A DNA stretch of 64,000 nucleotides, taken from positions 14,899,501 through 14,963,500 of the forward strand of contig NC_046680.1 in the NCBI RefSeq assembly GCF_009870125.1, read 5' to 3'. Below are positions 48,699 through 59,300 of this stretch, one piece after another. The notes under the pieces are model-generated. The model had not been told where the DNA came from. It searched no databases and saw only the letters and a list, made by a program, of their open reading frames with translations. The translations under genes were made by a program, and so were the position numbers. This stretch comes from Drosophila pseudoobscura (taxonomy: Eukaryota > Arthropoda > Insecta > Diptera > Drosophilidae). How positions within the stretch are numbered: position 1 is the first letter of the stretch; each line of letters begins with the position of its first letter.

Positions 48699-49749
48699 AT
48701 GCGAACGCGAGGCTTGCTTATATTCTTTTATCTGCCGCTGCTGCTCTCGAGTGCTGCCGGCTATCGACGGGACAAGGTAAGGGCGTCCAACCTATGGGCC
48801 TCACCCACCTATTGACCCGACCTCACTATCGCAGAGACATCGGGCCCCACGCAAGCGAATGGCCAGGCCGCAGAATCTCTTCGAGGACTTTGCCCCCCTC
48901 AGCATCGATGCAGGAGGCGGTTACGGATACAACCATCGGGGAGATGCGGGTCTGGCTGGTGGTGAGACCGCTGGGAGTGAAGCTGCTGGAGGAGCTGCTG
49001 GAGGATCTACTGGAGGAGCTACTGGAGGAGTTGCTGGAGGAGCTGCCAATAACTGCCAAGAACCCTCGGCGCAGTGCAATGTAAAGGAGATCTTCAAGCC
49101 CGGCAATCCCAAGGAAAAGTCCTTTTCCATAGCGTTTCAGGCGGCGCAGGACGCAAAGGCGGCCAACGAGGCGCAGGCGGCAGCAGGCCTGGCAGCGGCT
49201 CAGCACATCAAACTGGAGCTGGCCGAGAAGGCGTTCCAGTCGGCTAAGGCGGCAGAGGCGGCTCTAATGGGCAAACAGATGATGGTCGAACAGCTGGAGC
49301 AGGAGGTGAGCCAGGCCAACGCCGTCATCGAGGAGGAGACCAACTCGCTGCATAGCACGGAGATCAACATGAAGGCGGCCATGGATGCGTCCCGTCTGGC
49401 TACCGAACAGTTGCACTCTTTCACCGAGTTGCAGAAGACCTTCAAGGAGAACCTGGCCAACATCCAGACTGTGGCCATGGGCGTCCAGCAGGAGATGGCC
49501 TCCAAGACGCAGCTGGTCGAGGCCGCTCAAAGCCGGATTGCAATGCTCCGGCAGCAACTCCAGATCTCCAAAGAGGACTACGAGAAGACCAAACAGGCAG
49601 CTTATAAGGCTGCCTGTGCCGCCATCGAGGCCAAGCAGAAGGCCGCCTCGAATAATGACGGAATTTCGGCTGTACGCAAACGCCGTCAGCCGCCCCACTG
49701 CCCCTTATCGATCGATGACAATGGAGTCGAGGGGGAATCAAAAGCTTGA
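48699..49749 (+). CDS. DUF745 family secreted coiled-coil protein
   Basis: Exon 1 48699-48776 and exon 2 48835-49749 (58-bp intron, phase 0, AAG|GTAAGG ... ATCGCAG) give 330 aa. Residues 1-21 are a signal peptide (MRTRGLLIFFYLPLLLSSAAG), followed by a strongly basic stretch (RRDKRHRAPRKR). Residues ~55-97 are a Gly/Ala-rich spacer of imperfect GGA.GG repeats. Residues ~115-300 form a long Ala/Glu/Gln-rich coiled coil (AAQDAKAANEAQAAAGLAAAQ..., EKTKQAAYKAACAAIEAKQK), the hallmark of DUF745, a Drosophila family often expressed in the male reproductive tract. The tail is Arg/Pro-rich. Molecular function is unknown. It is divergent from SVWC gene E. Confidence 0.85.
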
Positions 49750-50125
49750 TAACAACACACACACAATCCCAATCGTACATATATTTTGTAGATGCTGTTC
49801 TGATTTCACACTTCAATATCAAAATGATCCTTTCAAAACTGTGTACTGAGCTCTCGGGGGAGTTTTGGACCCCGAATTGGCCGTGGATCCAGTGGAAACT
49901 TTAGAAGCACTTGCAGCAGGCCTGTGTACTTGCAACCGGGTGTCACGTTACTAACGAGCATGGCATATGCTTTGCAATTTCCCTTGAAGAAAATGGAGTG
50001 TGCAGAACTTCCGCGAAATTCGCGAATGCCGGTTACCATGTGGCGGACCACGAAAAATGTGCCTCTAATCGTGTGGCGGGATAGTAGTACAAACCTGTGT
50101 ACATATGTATATCGTAGAATGAAGT
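49750..50125. other. Intergenic, upstream of SVWC gene B
   Basis: 3' flank of the DUF745 gene and upstream region of SVWC gene B. It includes the small inverted motif TTCCGCGAAATTCGCG near 50009-50024. No gene seen. Confidence 0.5.
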
Positions 50126-50134
50126 ACTATAAAG
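50126..50134 (+). promoter_or_regulatory. TATA box of SVWC gene B
   Basis: GTACTATAAAGGG with a downstream GGGACCAACCA element, 53 bp before the ATG at 50187. Matches the promoters of genes A and D. Confidence 0.7.
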
Positions 50135-50186
50135 GGCACAATCAATCAGGGGACCAACCATTAAATGCTTGTTACTCGTTGCGAAA

Positions 50187-50703
50187 ATGAATATGAATTA
50201 TAGTCGGAGCTTAATTCGGTTCCTAATTGGGCTCATGCTCCTGTCCCTGGCGGATTCTCTGGTGCACTATTGGAAACTGGAAGCAGGCGCAGGTGACTTG
50301 CTCCATTGCTACCATATAGTAGTGTTCTTTATTCAATGTTTTTTGTTTTTGGGTTATATTTGAACTATTTCAGAAGAAGGGTGCAAATTCGAAGACCGCG
50401 ACCTTAAAATAGATGAAACGGCGAAGAACCCAGATGTGTGCGGGGTCCTAGCGTGCCAGAACAATCAAGGCGACGCCCTCATTCAATAGCAAGTATTCGC
50501 CATCTTTCACATGTTTTCCACTGACGGCAATCAATGATTCTCCTCGAATATACATGTGTAGCTGCCAGATACCAGCCGTCTTTGCAGGCTGTGATGCAGA
50601 TTCCGTGAAGACGGACGCGGATTGGCCCGATTGTTGCTGGCTTTGCGTTACGGAGGTGAACTGTGCCCAAAACGCAGCAACAACCACGGCGGAGCCCCTC
50701 TAA
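50187..50703 (+). CDS. Secreted SVWC (Vago-like) protein B
   Basis: Exons 50187-50292, 50374-50488 and 50562-50703 give 120 aa; ATG 50193 is an in-frame alternative. The signal peptide includes LIRFLIGLMLLSLADS. The nine conserved cysteines are present (EGC, VC, AC, YC, GC, CC, LC, NC), and the tail is Ala/Thr-rich. Intron 1 is GT-AG, phase 1. Intron 2 (50489-50561, 73 bp) starts with GC: CAATA|GCAAGTAT and ends GTGTAG. Reading straight through gives TAG at the junction, so a standard GT-only gene finder would end this protein at LIQ. Confidence 0.85.
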
Positions 50704-50945
50704 TAGTTCATGTGTTTATCCATACAAAATCATGGATCATGGCGGAATAAATCAAGCTGGAGACTTTGGGGCACCTGCCCTTGCAACGGGTCTCAGTCTC
50801 ATCTTACCCCCCAAACATTCCCCCAGTAAACATTCCATGGGGGTCGATTTCAGCCAGAAGGAACGTCTCGGGGGTAGAACTGATTTGCGAAATGCCCAGG
50901 TGCGACTTGCCTACGTATCGTATTGAATCGTAGTAATCGGCAGGG

Positions 50946-50954
50946 TCTATAAAT
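50946..50954 (+). promoter_or_regulatory. TATA box of SVWC gene C
   Basis: GGTCTATAAATGGGCCCACC, ~100 bp before the ATG. Related to, but less similar than, the promoters of A, B and D. Confidence 0.6.
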
Positions 50955-51054
50955 GGGCCCACCAGCGAAGGGACCACCAATCAAACGCCTTCCACTGGTT
51001 TTGTCGGGTGTTCCACAGTTTTTGTTCCGTTCAGTTTACGATCAGTTTCCGAAA

Positions 51055-51616
51055 ATGAAATACATTTTCTTCTTAGTTCTGGTTGGGCTCATGCCCTTGG
51101 CTAAATCTCTGGTGCACCCTGCTAATTTGGGCCCGAGTGGAGGTAACTAACGCCTCTGTTTCCCCATGCATGCTCTTTCAACGGGATGATACTAGTATTC
51201 CACTTATTTCAGATGGCAAGGGCTGCAAAGGACCAAAGGGTGACATTTTGCCGGGAGAAATGGTGCAAGACGAAAAGGTTTGCGGCGTCTTTTATTGCGC
51301 GACCGACAAGGGGGACGGCTTCATCCACTAGCAAGTATCCATATATCCACTAGCAAGTTTTTCATATTGCATTTGGCACTCTTCACTGATCGGTGGCCCT
51401 TTTAATACCCGATCCCTTTACTTCTAATGTAGCTGCCAACTAACAGCAACATTCGCAGAGTGCAGTGGAACTACCGTGTCGACAACGGTGGACTTTCCCG
51501 ATTGCTGTTGGTTGTGCGTCAAGGATAAGAAGTGCGATAAGGAAGGTGGAGCAGAAGCAGGAGGAGCAGGAGGAGCTGGTGGAGCAGGAGTGGCCACAGA
51601 GAAGCCCCCACCTTAA
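51055..51616 (+). CDS. Secreted SVWC (Vago-like) protein C
   Basis: Exons 51055-51142, 51213-51330 and 51433-51616 give 129 aa. Signal peptide MKYIFFLVLVGLMPLAKS, then LVHPANLGPSG. The nine SVWC cysteines are present (KGC, VC, YC, YC, EC, CC, LC, KC). Intron 1 is GT-AG. Intron 2 (51331-51432) has the GC donor CACTA|GCAAGTAT and acceptor AATGTAG. The protein carries a Gly/Ala/Glu-rich extension (GGAEAGGAGGAGGAG) not seen in its neighbours, probably from expansion of a GGAGCA-type repeat at ~51547-51590. ATAAA-type poly(A) signals follow at ~51696. Confidence 0.85.
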
Positions 51617-51759
51617 CGAGCACTCTTCAATCAGTTCAACAAAAGTCCAGATCGAAATCTCTTAAAACAAGTGTTACTTGTGATGGTTTTTTTAAATAAA
51701 AAATCCTATACGAGTACAGTTCTCAATTCGTTGTTGTTTTGCTCATACATATGTTTAAC

Positions 51760-52144
51760 TTAACAATCAGTGTAGTAGACGCATTGAAAACAGCATTCGG
51801 GAAATAGTTTATACGTGTCAACGCCAGTTTCGTTGCACTCCTGGAACGGGAGTGTGGTCTGGCAACTGCATGGTCAGGATCAATTTTGATTATTCGATAA
51901 ATCTGATACCAAATTGTGTCACTTACTATACTATAACGGTGGTTCCGGACGTGTCATAGCATAAATATTCACCACACATTTCGAAGTGATTATCACGCAT
52001 ATGAGTGCTAAGTATGCGGCCATCTGGCAAAGCGCATGCTTCATCCGCGGTGCCTTTGGCTGGATACTTTACCCACGCTGCCAACGAATGACTACAGGAC
52101 ACGGCCACGGCCAGAACGATAATGCTCTTCAAGATAGCCATCAT
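51760..52144 (-). CDS. Secreted SVWC (Vago-like) protein F
   Basis: Exons 52144-51927 and 51865-51760 on minus give 107 aa (ATG 52141 is adjacent). Signal peptide MMAILKSIIVLAVAVSCSHS. The cysteine order matches gene E: AC, MC, LC, YC, EC, CC, QC and a final DC. The conserved CCW is CCF here. Like E, it lacks intron 1 and uses a GT donor (GTATA|GTAAGT) at the shared split Tyr codon. E and F therefore form one subfamily (minus strand, two exons) and A-D another (three exons, GC donor). Two TATA-like motifs (TATAAAAG) lie at 52210-52228. It is divergent from gene D. Confidence 0.85.
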
Positions 52145-52462
52145 TGTAAACAAGCCAGACAGTTACCTCAAGTCTCTAGCTCACTGAACGGGACTGTGGC
52201 TGATACTTCCTTTTATACCTTTTATAGTAAATATTTATTTTCTCACCAGAATCTGGCAGCGCACCTGGACTCTCCATGAGAATAACGTCTCTGCAAAGGC
52301 TCCACACCCAGTCGTAGGAAAACTTTATGAAATAAACATATATATGTACATATATCTTTCAGATTCAAAATGTGCCAGATCTCCAAATGCTCGTAAATTA
52401 TCAGTTTTCGTACATTAGACCTGTAAAAAAAGACCTGTGTAAAAGGAAACCGATAGGCAGCA

Positions 52463-52472
52463 GGGTGTTCCC
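52463..52472. promoter_or_regulatory. NF-kappaB-like site between SVWC F and D
   Basis: GGGTGTTCCC lies in the 550-bp gap between the divergent genes F and D. A near match, GGGTGTTCCA, sits in the 5' UTR of gene C (~51006-51015). The match is loose. Confidence 0.25.
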
Positions 52473-52615
52473 AGTTGCATTTGCACTTGCAACGAGTGTC
52501 CAATTGCCGCTTGGATCGTATTCTCATGTAGGATTATTGAACATTTCTGCGAAATGCGATGCTTGCATGTGGCAGTACATCGAATATCGGGGGCCGTGAT
52601 AACGTAGTATAGAGT

Positions 52616-52624
52616 ACTATAAAG
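52616..52624 (+). promoter_or_regulatory. TATA box of SVWC gene D
   Basis: GTACTATAAAGGGACCAAC, ~75 bp before the ATG. Nearly identical to the promoters of A and B. Confidence 0.7.
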
Positions 52625-52694
52625 GGACCAACAAACCAGGCGGCCAGCCATCGAGGGCTTTTCACTCGTTACAGCAACAGTTCTAGAGGCGAAA

Positions 52695-53134
52695 ATGAAG
52701 TTTACAGTAATTGTAATGGGGCTCATGCTCATCCCATTTGGAAAATCCCTGGTGCACTATATGAAGCTGGAACCAGGCGCAGGTAGCCCACTCCCCTTCT
52801 TTCATATTCTCTATATTCGAGAGGTCATCTTTCATCATGATTATTCCAGACGGTGGCTGCAAGGGCACAAGCGGGGACTTGAAAGTGGGCGAATCGGAGA
52901 AGGACCCCCTTGTGTGCGGCTCCATCCACTGTACGAACGATGCTGGCGACGCCTTCGTCCACTAGCAAGTATCAGCCAAATCATCTGCCTATCTCAACTC
53001 TGTTGTGAATAACTCAATCATTTTATAGTTGTCAAATACCAGTTCCATTCGCACTGTGCCCTGGAAGAGGCGTGACCACAGAAATCGAGTTTCCCGACTG
53101 TTGTTGGATCTGCACCACCTACAAGAACTGCTGA
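52695..53134 (+). CDS. Secreted SVWC (Vago-like) protein D
   Basis: Exons 52695-52782, 52850-52964 and 53029-53134 give 102 aa. Signal peptide MKFTVIVMGLMLIPFGKS, then LVHYMKLEPGAG. Cysteines: GGC, VC, HC, YC, LC, CC, IC and the final NC, where the protein ends. Intron 1 is GT-AG, phase 1. Intron 2 (52965-53028, 64 bp) has the GC donor CACTA|GCAAGTAT and acceptor TTTTATAG. Its N-terminus and promoter are closest to genes A and B, pointing to recent local duplication. Confidence 0.85.
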
Positions 53135-56100
53135 TTAGCGGACCACATGAGCAGCGGGTGCTTTGCCAATCATTTAATTCAGCTATCTTTCCAAAAGGGT
53201 TCCAACTCTCTAGCCGAAAAATGTGCCCATCGGGAACGAAAAATACAAATGGAAAAGGAGATGCACGCAATAAAAGAACAATTATAAACCAGATCTGGGT
53301 GTCGGGTAAGGAGGAGGGCCACTTAGGAATATGATGAGCGGTTGGGACTCGGCTTCAGTTCGTGCAAAAGAAATTCGGATGACGTATGCACATTGAACGG
53401 GAAAGACAAGTATACATAACAACAAAGAGCAACAAAAACGAAATCCAGAAAGCTGTTTGGGTACACAATTTGTAAGCTGCGGCTGCTGCTGACAATGATA
53501 CCCTACCTGAAAAGCGATACACATACATGATCGCATGATCCTTCTAATGAGCGAATGATTTCCAGGAGAATCTAGACATTCCAGGCACGCGCAGAGTAAG
53601 AATCAAGGTGTAGCCGATCAACGTAGAAAAAATCACCTATTTTTCTCTTACTCTTTATTTGTTAAGGACCCGTTTTAGAACCCTGAAAAAATACAATTAT
53701 GTAATTCGGTGAGCATAGCATAAACACTTTCGGTCCTCTTAGAAGTTATCGCATAGTCCATTGCGAAAGAAACAATAAGAAATATGTAACTAGAAATGGC
53801 AGAGATTCACTAGTTTAATTATGACCAATTAAGTTTTTCCAGAAGGGTGCGTAGCGACGGCGAAAACGAGCAACCTTAACGTACCGTGTCGTCTCAACCG
53901 CAGAAAACCATGCGGTGCAACATGTTCGCTCCGAGGGAGATGGCTAGCAAACGAAACGCAACAACAGGCGCGAAAGAAATACAGCGTGCCAAAGCGAGAT
54001 GGCTAGAATGCGCACACCCAGCAACAGCAACAAAAACACACCAAACGGTAAGCTAATAGAAATGCGACAAAATATATACCCAGAAGCGGCGCCAGAGAGA
54101 GAGAGAGCGAGAACGAATAGAACAGCTGTCTGATAGTCAACATGTTTGAGGTCGTTCGCGCTTTAATTCAGTCATGATTTTTTCCGCCCAGCCGTTTTCC
54201 GTTACAGTTTTGATCGCTCAAGTCGGAGTTGGATTCGAGTTGCGTTGGGTATGGTATCACACTCATACTCATACCAAACGCAATCCCAACCGCTGACTAC
54301 CGTTGAATGACTAGACGCAAAAACGTAAAAGTAAAAATGTTTTGATCGCGCGCTCTGACGGACGTCACCTCCTCGTCCGCCGTCACTCGCCTTAAAAAAA
54401 GAAACAACAGCAGGGCGAAACGGACAAGTGCGCGTCCACATTTTCGGTCCGTTGCAAGCTCCCGCGTGCCGCCTCGAAGTGCCCAAATTAATCCCGATGA
54501 AGCTCCAGAAACCAAGAAGACTCGGTACGCTCACACCAACACAACACCTAACGAATTCTAATTTGTATGCGTCCGTGTGCGAGTGAAGAAGCTAAAGCTA
54601 TCGAGGAATTTAACATTTAACACCTTGGCCAGGCCGTGCCCACGCGTGTTTCACACATTTCAGCCGACCTTTTCCCGTGAATTCGCGCGAGTCCGGAATT
54701 AGACAGTGGCAACACGTGGACGTAAAAGGCCATGACTCAGAGCATTACCAGCACCAGCTAATTGTCAAATTTTCCAAAATTGATAAAGACAAAAAATACC
54801 ACAAATCCACAAGCCATTCCCCCCAATGTGTTAATGAAAGCAATAGTCGACGGAAATAAAACTTCGTGTCACGATTTTATAATCACCGAAACATCTCAAC
54901 AGGAACAGGCATAGGAAAGCGGGTTTCCAGAACGATTCCAGCTGAAATACCCGCCGAAGAGGAGTGAGCGAGAGGCATAATAACTGAGTATTTCTTTTCT
55001 TCATTATTTCCAAGCCCGAACCGAAGAAGCAGAGAGAACCGTTACGATGGCGACAAAAATGTGGTCACAATTGCAATCAAAGCAAAGACACACGTAAACG
55101 TAACGGCGAGCAGCGGGCAGCAGTCAGCAGGCAGCGCTGCTTCAAACATGTTGCATGCAACCAATCTGCGCGATCGGCTCGAAGATCGCAGCCATGCCGA
55201 ACCATGCCGTCGCTGCCAGCTTTCACTTCGTTTTTACAATTTTTCAATTCGTTTTTGGCGCTTTTCACTTCGTTTTTGACGCCCGATCCCAACGGTTCTT
55301 GGGGCTTGGGGTTCTTCATAAGTGCTCTTGCACATCGTGGACGGCCTGTACCTACATGTGTAGATATTTGTGTGTTTGCCGCGCGGGCGTTATTGTGCAT
55401 ATTTCCGGTGGCCGAAAAATAAGAGGAATAACAGCTATACGATAAAGCTATACATTTCCAACAAATCGCTCACAAACACTCGCATCTCCCATGTTCTGTG
55501 TGTTCGTTGCGTGTGTGTGTGTGTGTATAGTTGATCCACTCGTAAAAATAATAATAATTGCATTTATCGGGTGTCCGACCGGCGCCAGCTTCAATTTAAT
55601 TATAAATAACATCAACTAAACTAAATAGCGCCATCGCTTCCACGCTCTTTCGAGATCAGTTCCAGTCGGCAATACCAGATGTACAACACACATGCACGTG
55701 TGAACATGTGTGTGTACACATAGTTCTGTATACTTTCCAACGTTTTTGCTTGAAAGAGTCCAAGTAGGCGTTGAGGCAAACCTCGTCCCTCTTCGCGCTC
55801 AGCCTCCTACCGTATCGTCTGGTCTCGTCTCTCAGGGAGCATCACGCGCGCCGGTACAAAGTTAAAGTTTACTTACACACACGCGAGAACAACCTTCGTA
55901 GTACTTAACGGATCCCGTTTGTCAACCCACTTTTGAGCCAAGGGAAAAATCAATACATTTCGAGGCCCCCTTGCTTTGGCGCAGACCCAGACACCACCGA
56001 AGATAATCCCAACCCAGCCAAAAACTTAAACCGATTCTAAAAAAAAAACATTCGAAGAGAATGAAATACATTACTTCTTATCGGGGAACTGGGGACAATG

Positions 56101-56259
56101 TTCCAAGGTTTTCGAAAACTGAGAACTTTGAGCCGGCGCACACTCGATAATAATTAACAAGAATTCTCGGCAATAAATATGTACATAAAAGAAGAAAATA
56201 CTAAAAATAACAAAAGAGGGAAACACAGTGCGGTGACGAAAACACGTTTTGCTATTCGC
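53135..56259 (+). other. Upstream region of mir-8
   Basis: No protein gene seen. This probably holds the promoter and 5' part of the primary mir-8 transcript. It includes a (GA)n stretch at ~54093-54110, (GT)n near 55507-55527 and short frames without support. Confidence 0.45.
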
Positions 56260-56346
56260 AAGGACATCTGTTCACATCTTACCGGGCAGCATTAGATCCT
56301 TTAGATACCTCTAATACTGTCAGGTAAAGATGTCGTCCGTGTCCTT
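56260..56346 (+). ncRNA. mir-8: mir-8 microRNA hairpin
   Basis: The mature 3p strand at 56312-56334 reads TAATACTGTCAGGTAAAGAT followed by GTC, the known miR-8-3p (seed AATACTG, miR-200 family). The 5p strand CATCTTACCGGGCAGCATTA... lies at 56275-56296, and the flanks AAGGAC/GTCCTT close the stem. miR-8 is a conserved Drosophila microRNA regulating growth, insulin signalling, neuromuscular and epithelial programmes. The hairpin is intact, on the plus strand, with no clustered neighbour microRNA that I could see. Confidence 0.97.
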
Positions 56347-59300
56347 ATCCATCATAAATCCCAAGAACAGCAAACAAGGCGTAAAAAACTAGTTTTTCAA
56401 TTGTGCGTGTAGAAGCCCGAAAAAGAGATCACATCACAGCGGAAGGAAGGAAGGAGAACACGACGGGCCACAAAGAGAGAGAGAGAGAGAGAGCTGCTGG
56501 ATGTCGATGTGGATAAATGAACAGGCAGCAGAGAAATGGTCATAATTTTTTTTTTTGCAGCATCAGCAACGACAAGACGCGACGCGACGCGTTTTGGGAT
56601 GACATCAGTAAGAGACAGAAAAAAAGAGAGGGAGAGAGGGAGAAATACATATCTGTACTCGGCCCCTCTTCTGTTCGACGGTCGACCGGCGCCGCCCATG
56701 GGAGAGTGGTGGGGAGAGGAGAGTGTGTGTGCAGGTAAACCTTATAGAAAGAAGACAACGTGGTCGGAGGAGCGGGCAGAAGAGGGACCAATAAAAAATA
56801 TATTTTATGGTTCCGCTTCTTTTTTCGTTTTGCGTTTCGTTTCTTAATTTCTTCTTTTCAGCATTTTAGTGACAAAAATTCACTTTTTATGATGCCATTT
56901 CCCTCTTTTACCCCTCCCTACCTACTCCGCGATTTACGATTATAGCTAACTATCCGAAGCATCAGGTTGGGTTTCATTTTTTTCCTGTCTACGTAAAATG
57001 TTCATAATCCGAAATTATAGAAATGTGAAACCAGAAACTGAATTAAATGCTTACAAATTGCAGAAGCGTGATCAAATCGAAAGAGAAAAGCACGGCTTGT
57101 AGGGATATTTCATTGGGCTATGGTCGCCGGAACTTTAGGATATGATGTGCCAATCGGTCGTACCTGTTCAGAGCACCGTGCAGATGGCATTATGTGTACC
57201 ATAAATATAGCAGCTGCAAGTAGCGCAGAGCAATCACTGCAAAGCAGCTGCCCTGCCTCGTTTAGCAAGTGCTGATCGATTTCCCTTTTGTGCTGGCATT
57301 CTTCCGTTCGTTGCAATTCTCTGCATTCGATTCACGCCTTTGCTGATAAGCTACAGCATTGGAGGCTGATCTCGCCCCGAGACCTGCACTATCTCTTCGC
57401 TTCTCTTCTAGTCGGCTGCCTATCCTACACATTTCACTGTGTGTGTTTGAGTGTGCGCTGTAAAGGCGAAAACAAATACCGGTGCCGGCAAACACAACCG
57501 GGGCTATTGTCAAGAGTGACCAGAGTAATGTGGCTATGGGGTCTCTCAAGGAGGGGGGCGCAATTTCGTAGGGGAGATATATGACCCACAAACACACTCG
57601 TAATGCACACCAAGGAACAGGGCTCGTAAAAGCGTTTAGAGGCTTTTAAATTTTACAGTTTCTTGGCACAGTGGTACTCATGTTTAATGTACTTAGTGTT
57701 CCTTGGGTGCTTGGGTGCTTGGCTGGTTGGCGACGGTGGGGCCCCTGTGGTAAAAGGGGTTAATCTAATCAGGAAAACAAAAAATGCGTTAGCTGCGGTC
57801 GTCTGGTGGAAAAGATCTCCAATGGCGGAACCGAACGAGACGAAACGACCAACGTAACCAGAACGAATATAACACCTGTTAATGAACTTAGGAGCGACTC
57901 TAATGAAATACACATACACACATGTATACCAAGGTCTGCCCCTCTGTATTCCAAAAAACCCTTTTGGAGTTTTCCAATTAAAGATTCTATAAATCTACCG
58001 CCGCAGGTATCCCCCTGATAATGCATTCGATTCATTGCTGATCTCCGACTTCGGTTTCTTAGATCCCCTAAGATTTCTAAGATTGAAGCATTTACAAAGA
58101 ATTTACTTTAACCTTGCGCAAGGTGACCGGCAATGCAGACAACATCTACAAATAATCAATCTACCGTTGTTGTCACCCGACAGAGCCGCTGGCCAAGCCC
58201 TAAAAGACTCTTGGTATTTCATAATTCGGTTGAGAATATTCCAAGCGGTCTAACGGTCAAACCAGCGGCAGAAAAAGGTGCCAAGTCAGCGCAATCGTGC
58301 GACAATTTCACAAGCAACATTCATCGGCCAATCTGAAAAATTAAATCAGGCAATACTCGATAGGGCCGCACTTCAAGCCCGAGCACTAAGGCCGAGTGCT
58401 AATCGAAATTGTGACCAGAACACTTGTGGTATCCACACACATGGCCGCATGATAATGCCACATTCACACACCACATCCCAAACCACTCTCCAGCTGAAAA
58501 ACCAATAACGATCGATTCAAATGCAAACAAAGCCAAACAATACCAACCGGCAAACCCATTGACAGTCAATTCCATCGATGGCTCGAGGGGAAAATGTTGA
58601 AATGAATTTCATATCGCTGCATATCTCAAATCTGACATCTGATTCTGCAACAGCAGCATAGACACAGGCACTCGAACAGTCTGTATAGAACAGGCTTTTG
58701 TAAATTCTTGAGAACGAACCCTATGTCTATGACCAATGGTCAATCTTGGAAATCCATCGATCGGTTCAAGGCAATTCCACTATCTTCGAGCAGGTGAAGC
58801 GTCGTCAGAGTTGAGAAGTCTAGTCCGAGTACGAGTACATATTGTACGAATATATGCAGAGGACCAGTATCTAATCGGGGGTTGGGGCTAGAGTATCTAA
58901 TCATGGACGACGGACCGCAAGTGCGTGTAGAGAGTATCTAATCATGTGTGTGTGTGTGTGTATGTGTGTGTAATTTTCTTTCTAAGACCAGGCGAATGCG
59001 GAACCTGTACTATATTTCTCGGCGATTAGATCCAGCGATTCCCGAGAAAAAAGATTGTGCGAAATAAGAGCAGATCTAATGGCTGGAATACGGAAATAAA
59101 GTAACTAAATTCGATAACTGACAAACTTATAACTGTCTTATGGCACAATAACTCTCGTCTGTATCGTATCTGACAGTCACCCAAACGAAAAATCTCCACT
59201 ACCGTATCTCGCCAGGCAACAGAAAAAGATACTACGAGTACAGGGGCGCTGCCACTGAAATGAGCCCCAATCAAAATATTGAGCATGATTTATAAATGAC

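Noticed and set aside
50462-50489. Reading SVWC proteins A-D as ending at the TAG after LIH/LIQ
   Set aside because: The sequence after each following AG continues in frame into the conserved second half of the SVWC domain in all four genes, so the TAG spans a GC-AG splice junction and is not the true end.
57262-57597. Minus-strand frame with hydrophobic segments
   Set aside because: Begins at a GTG without a usable ATG until after the hydrophobic part, and no upstream exon was found.
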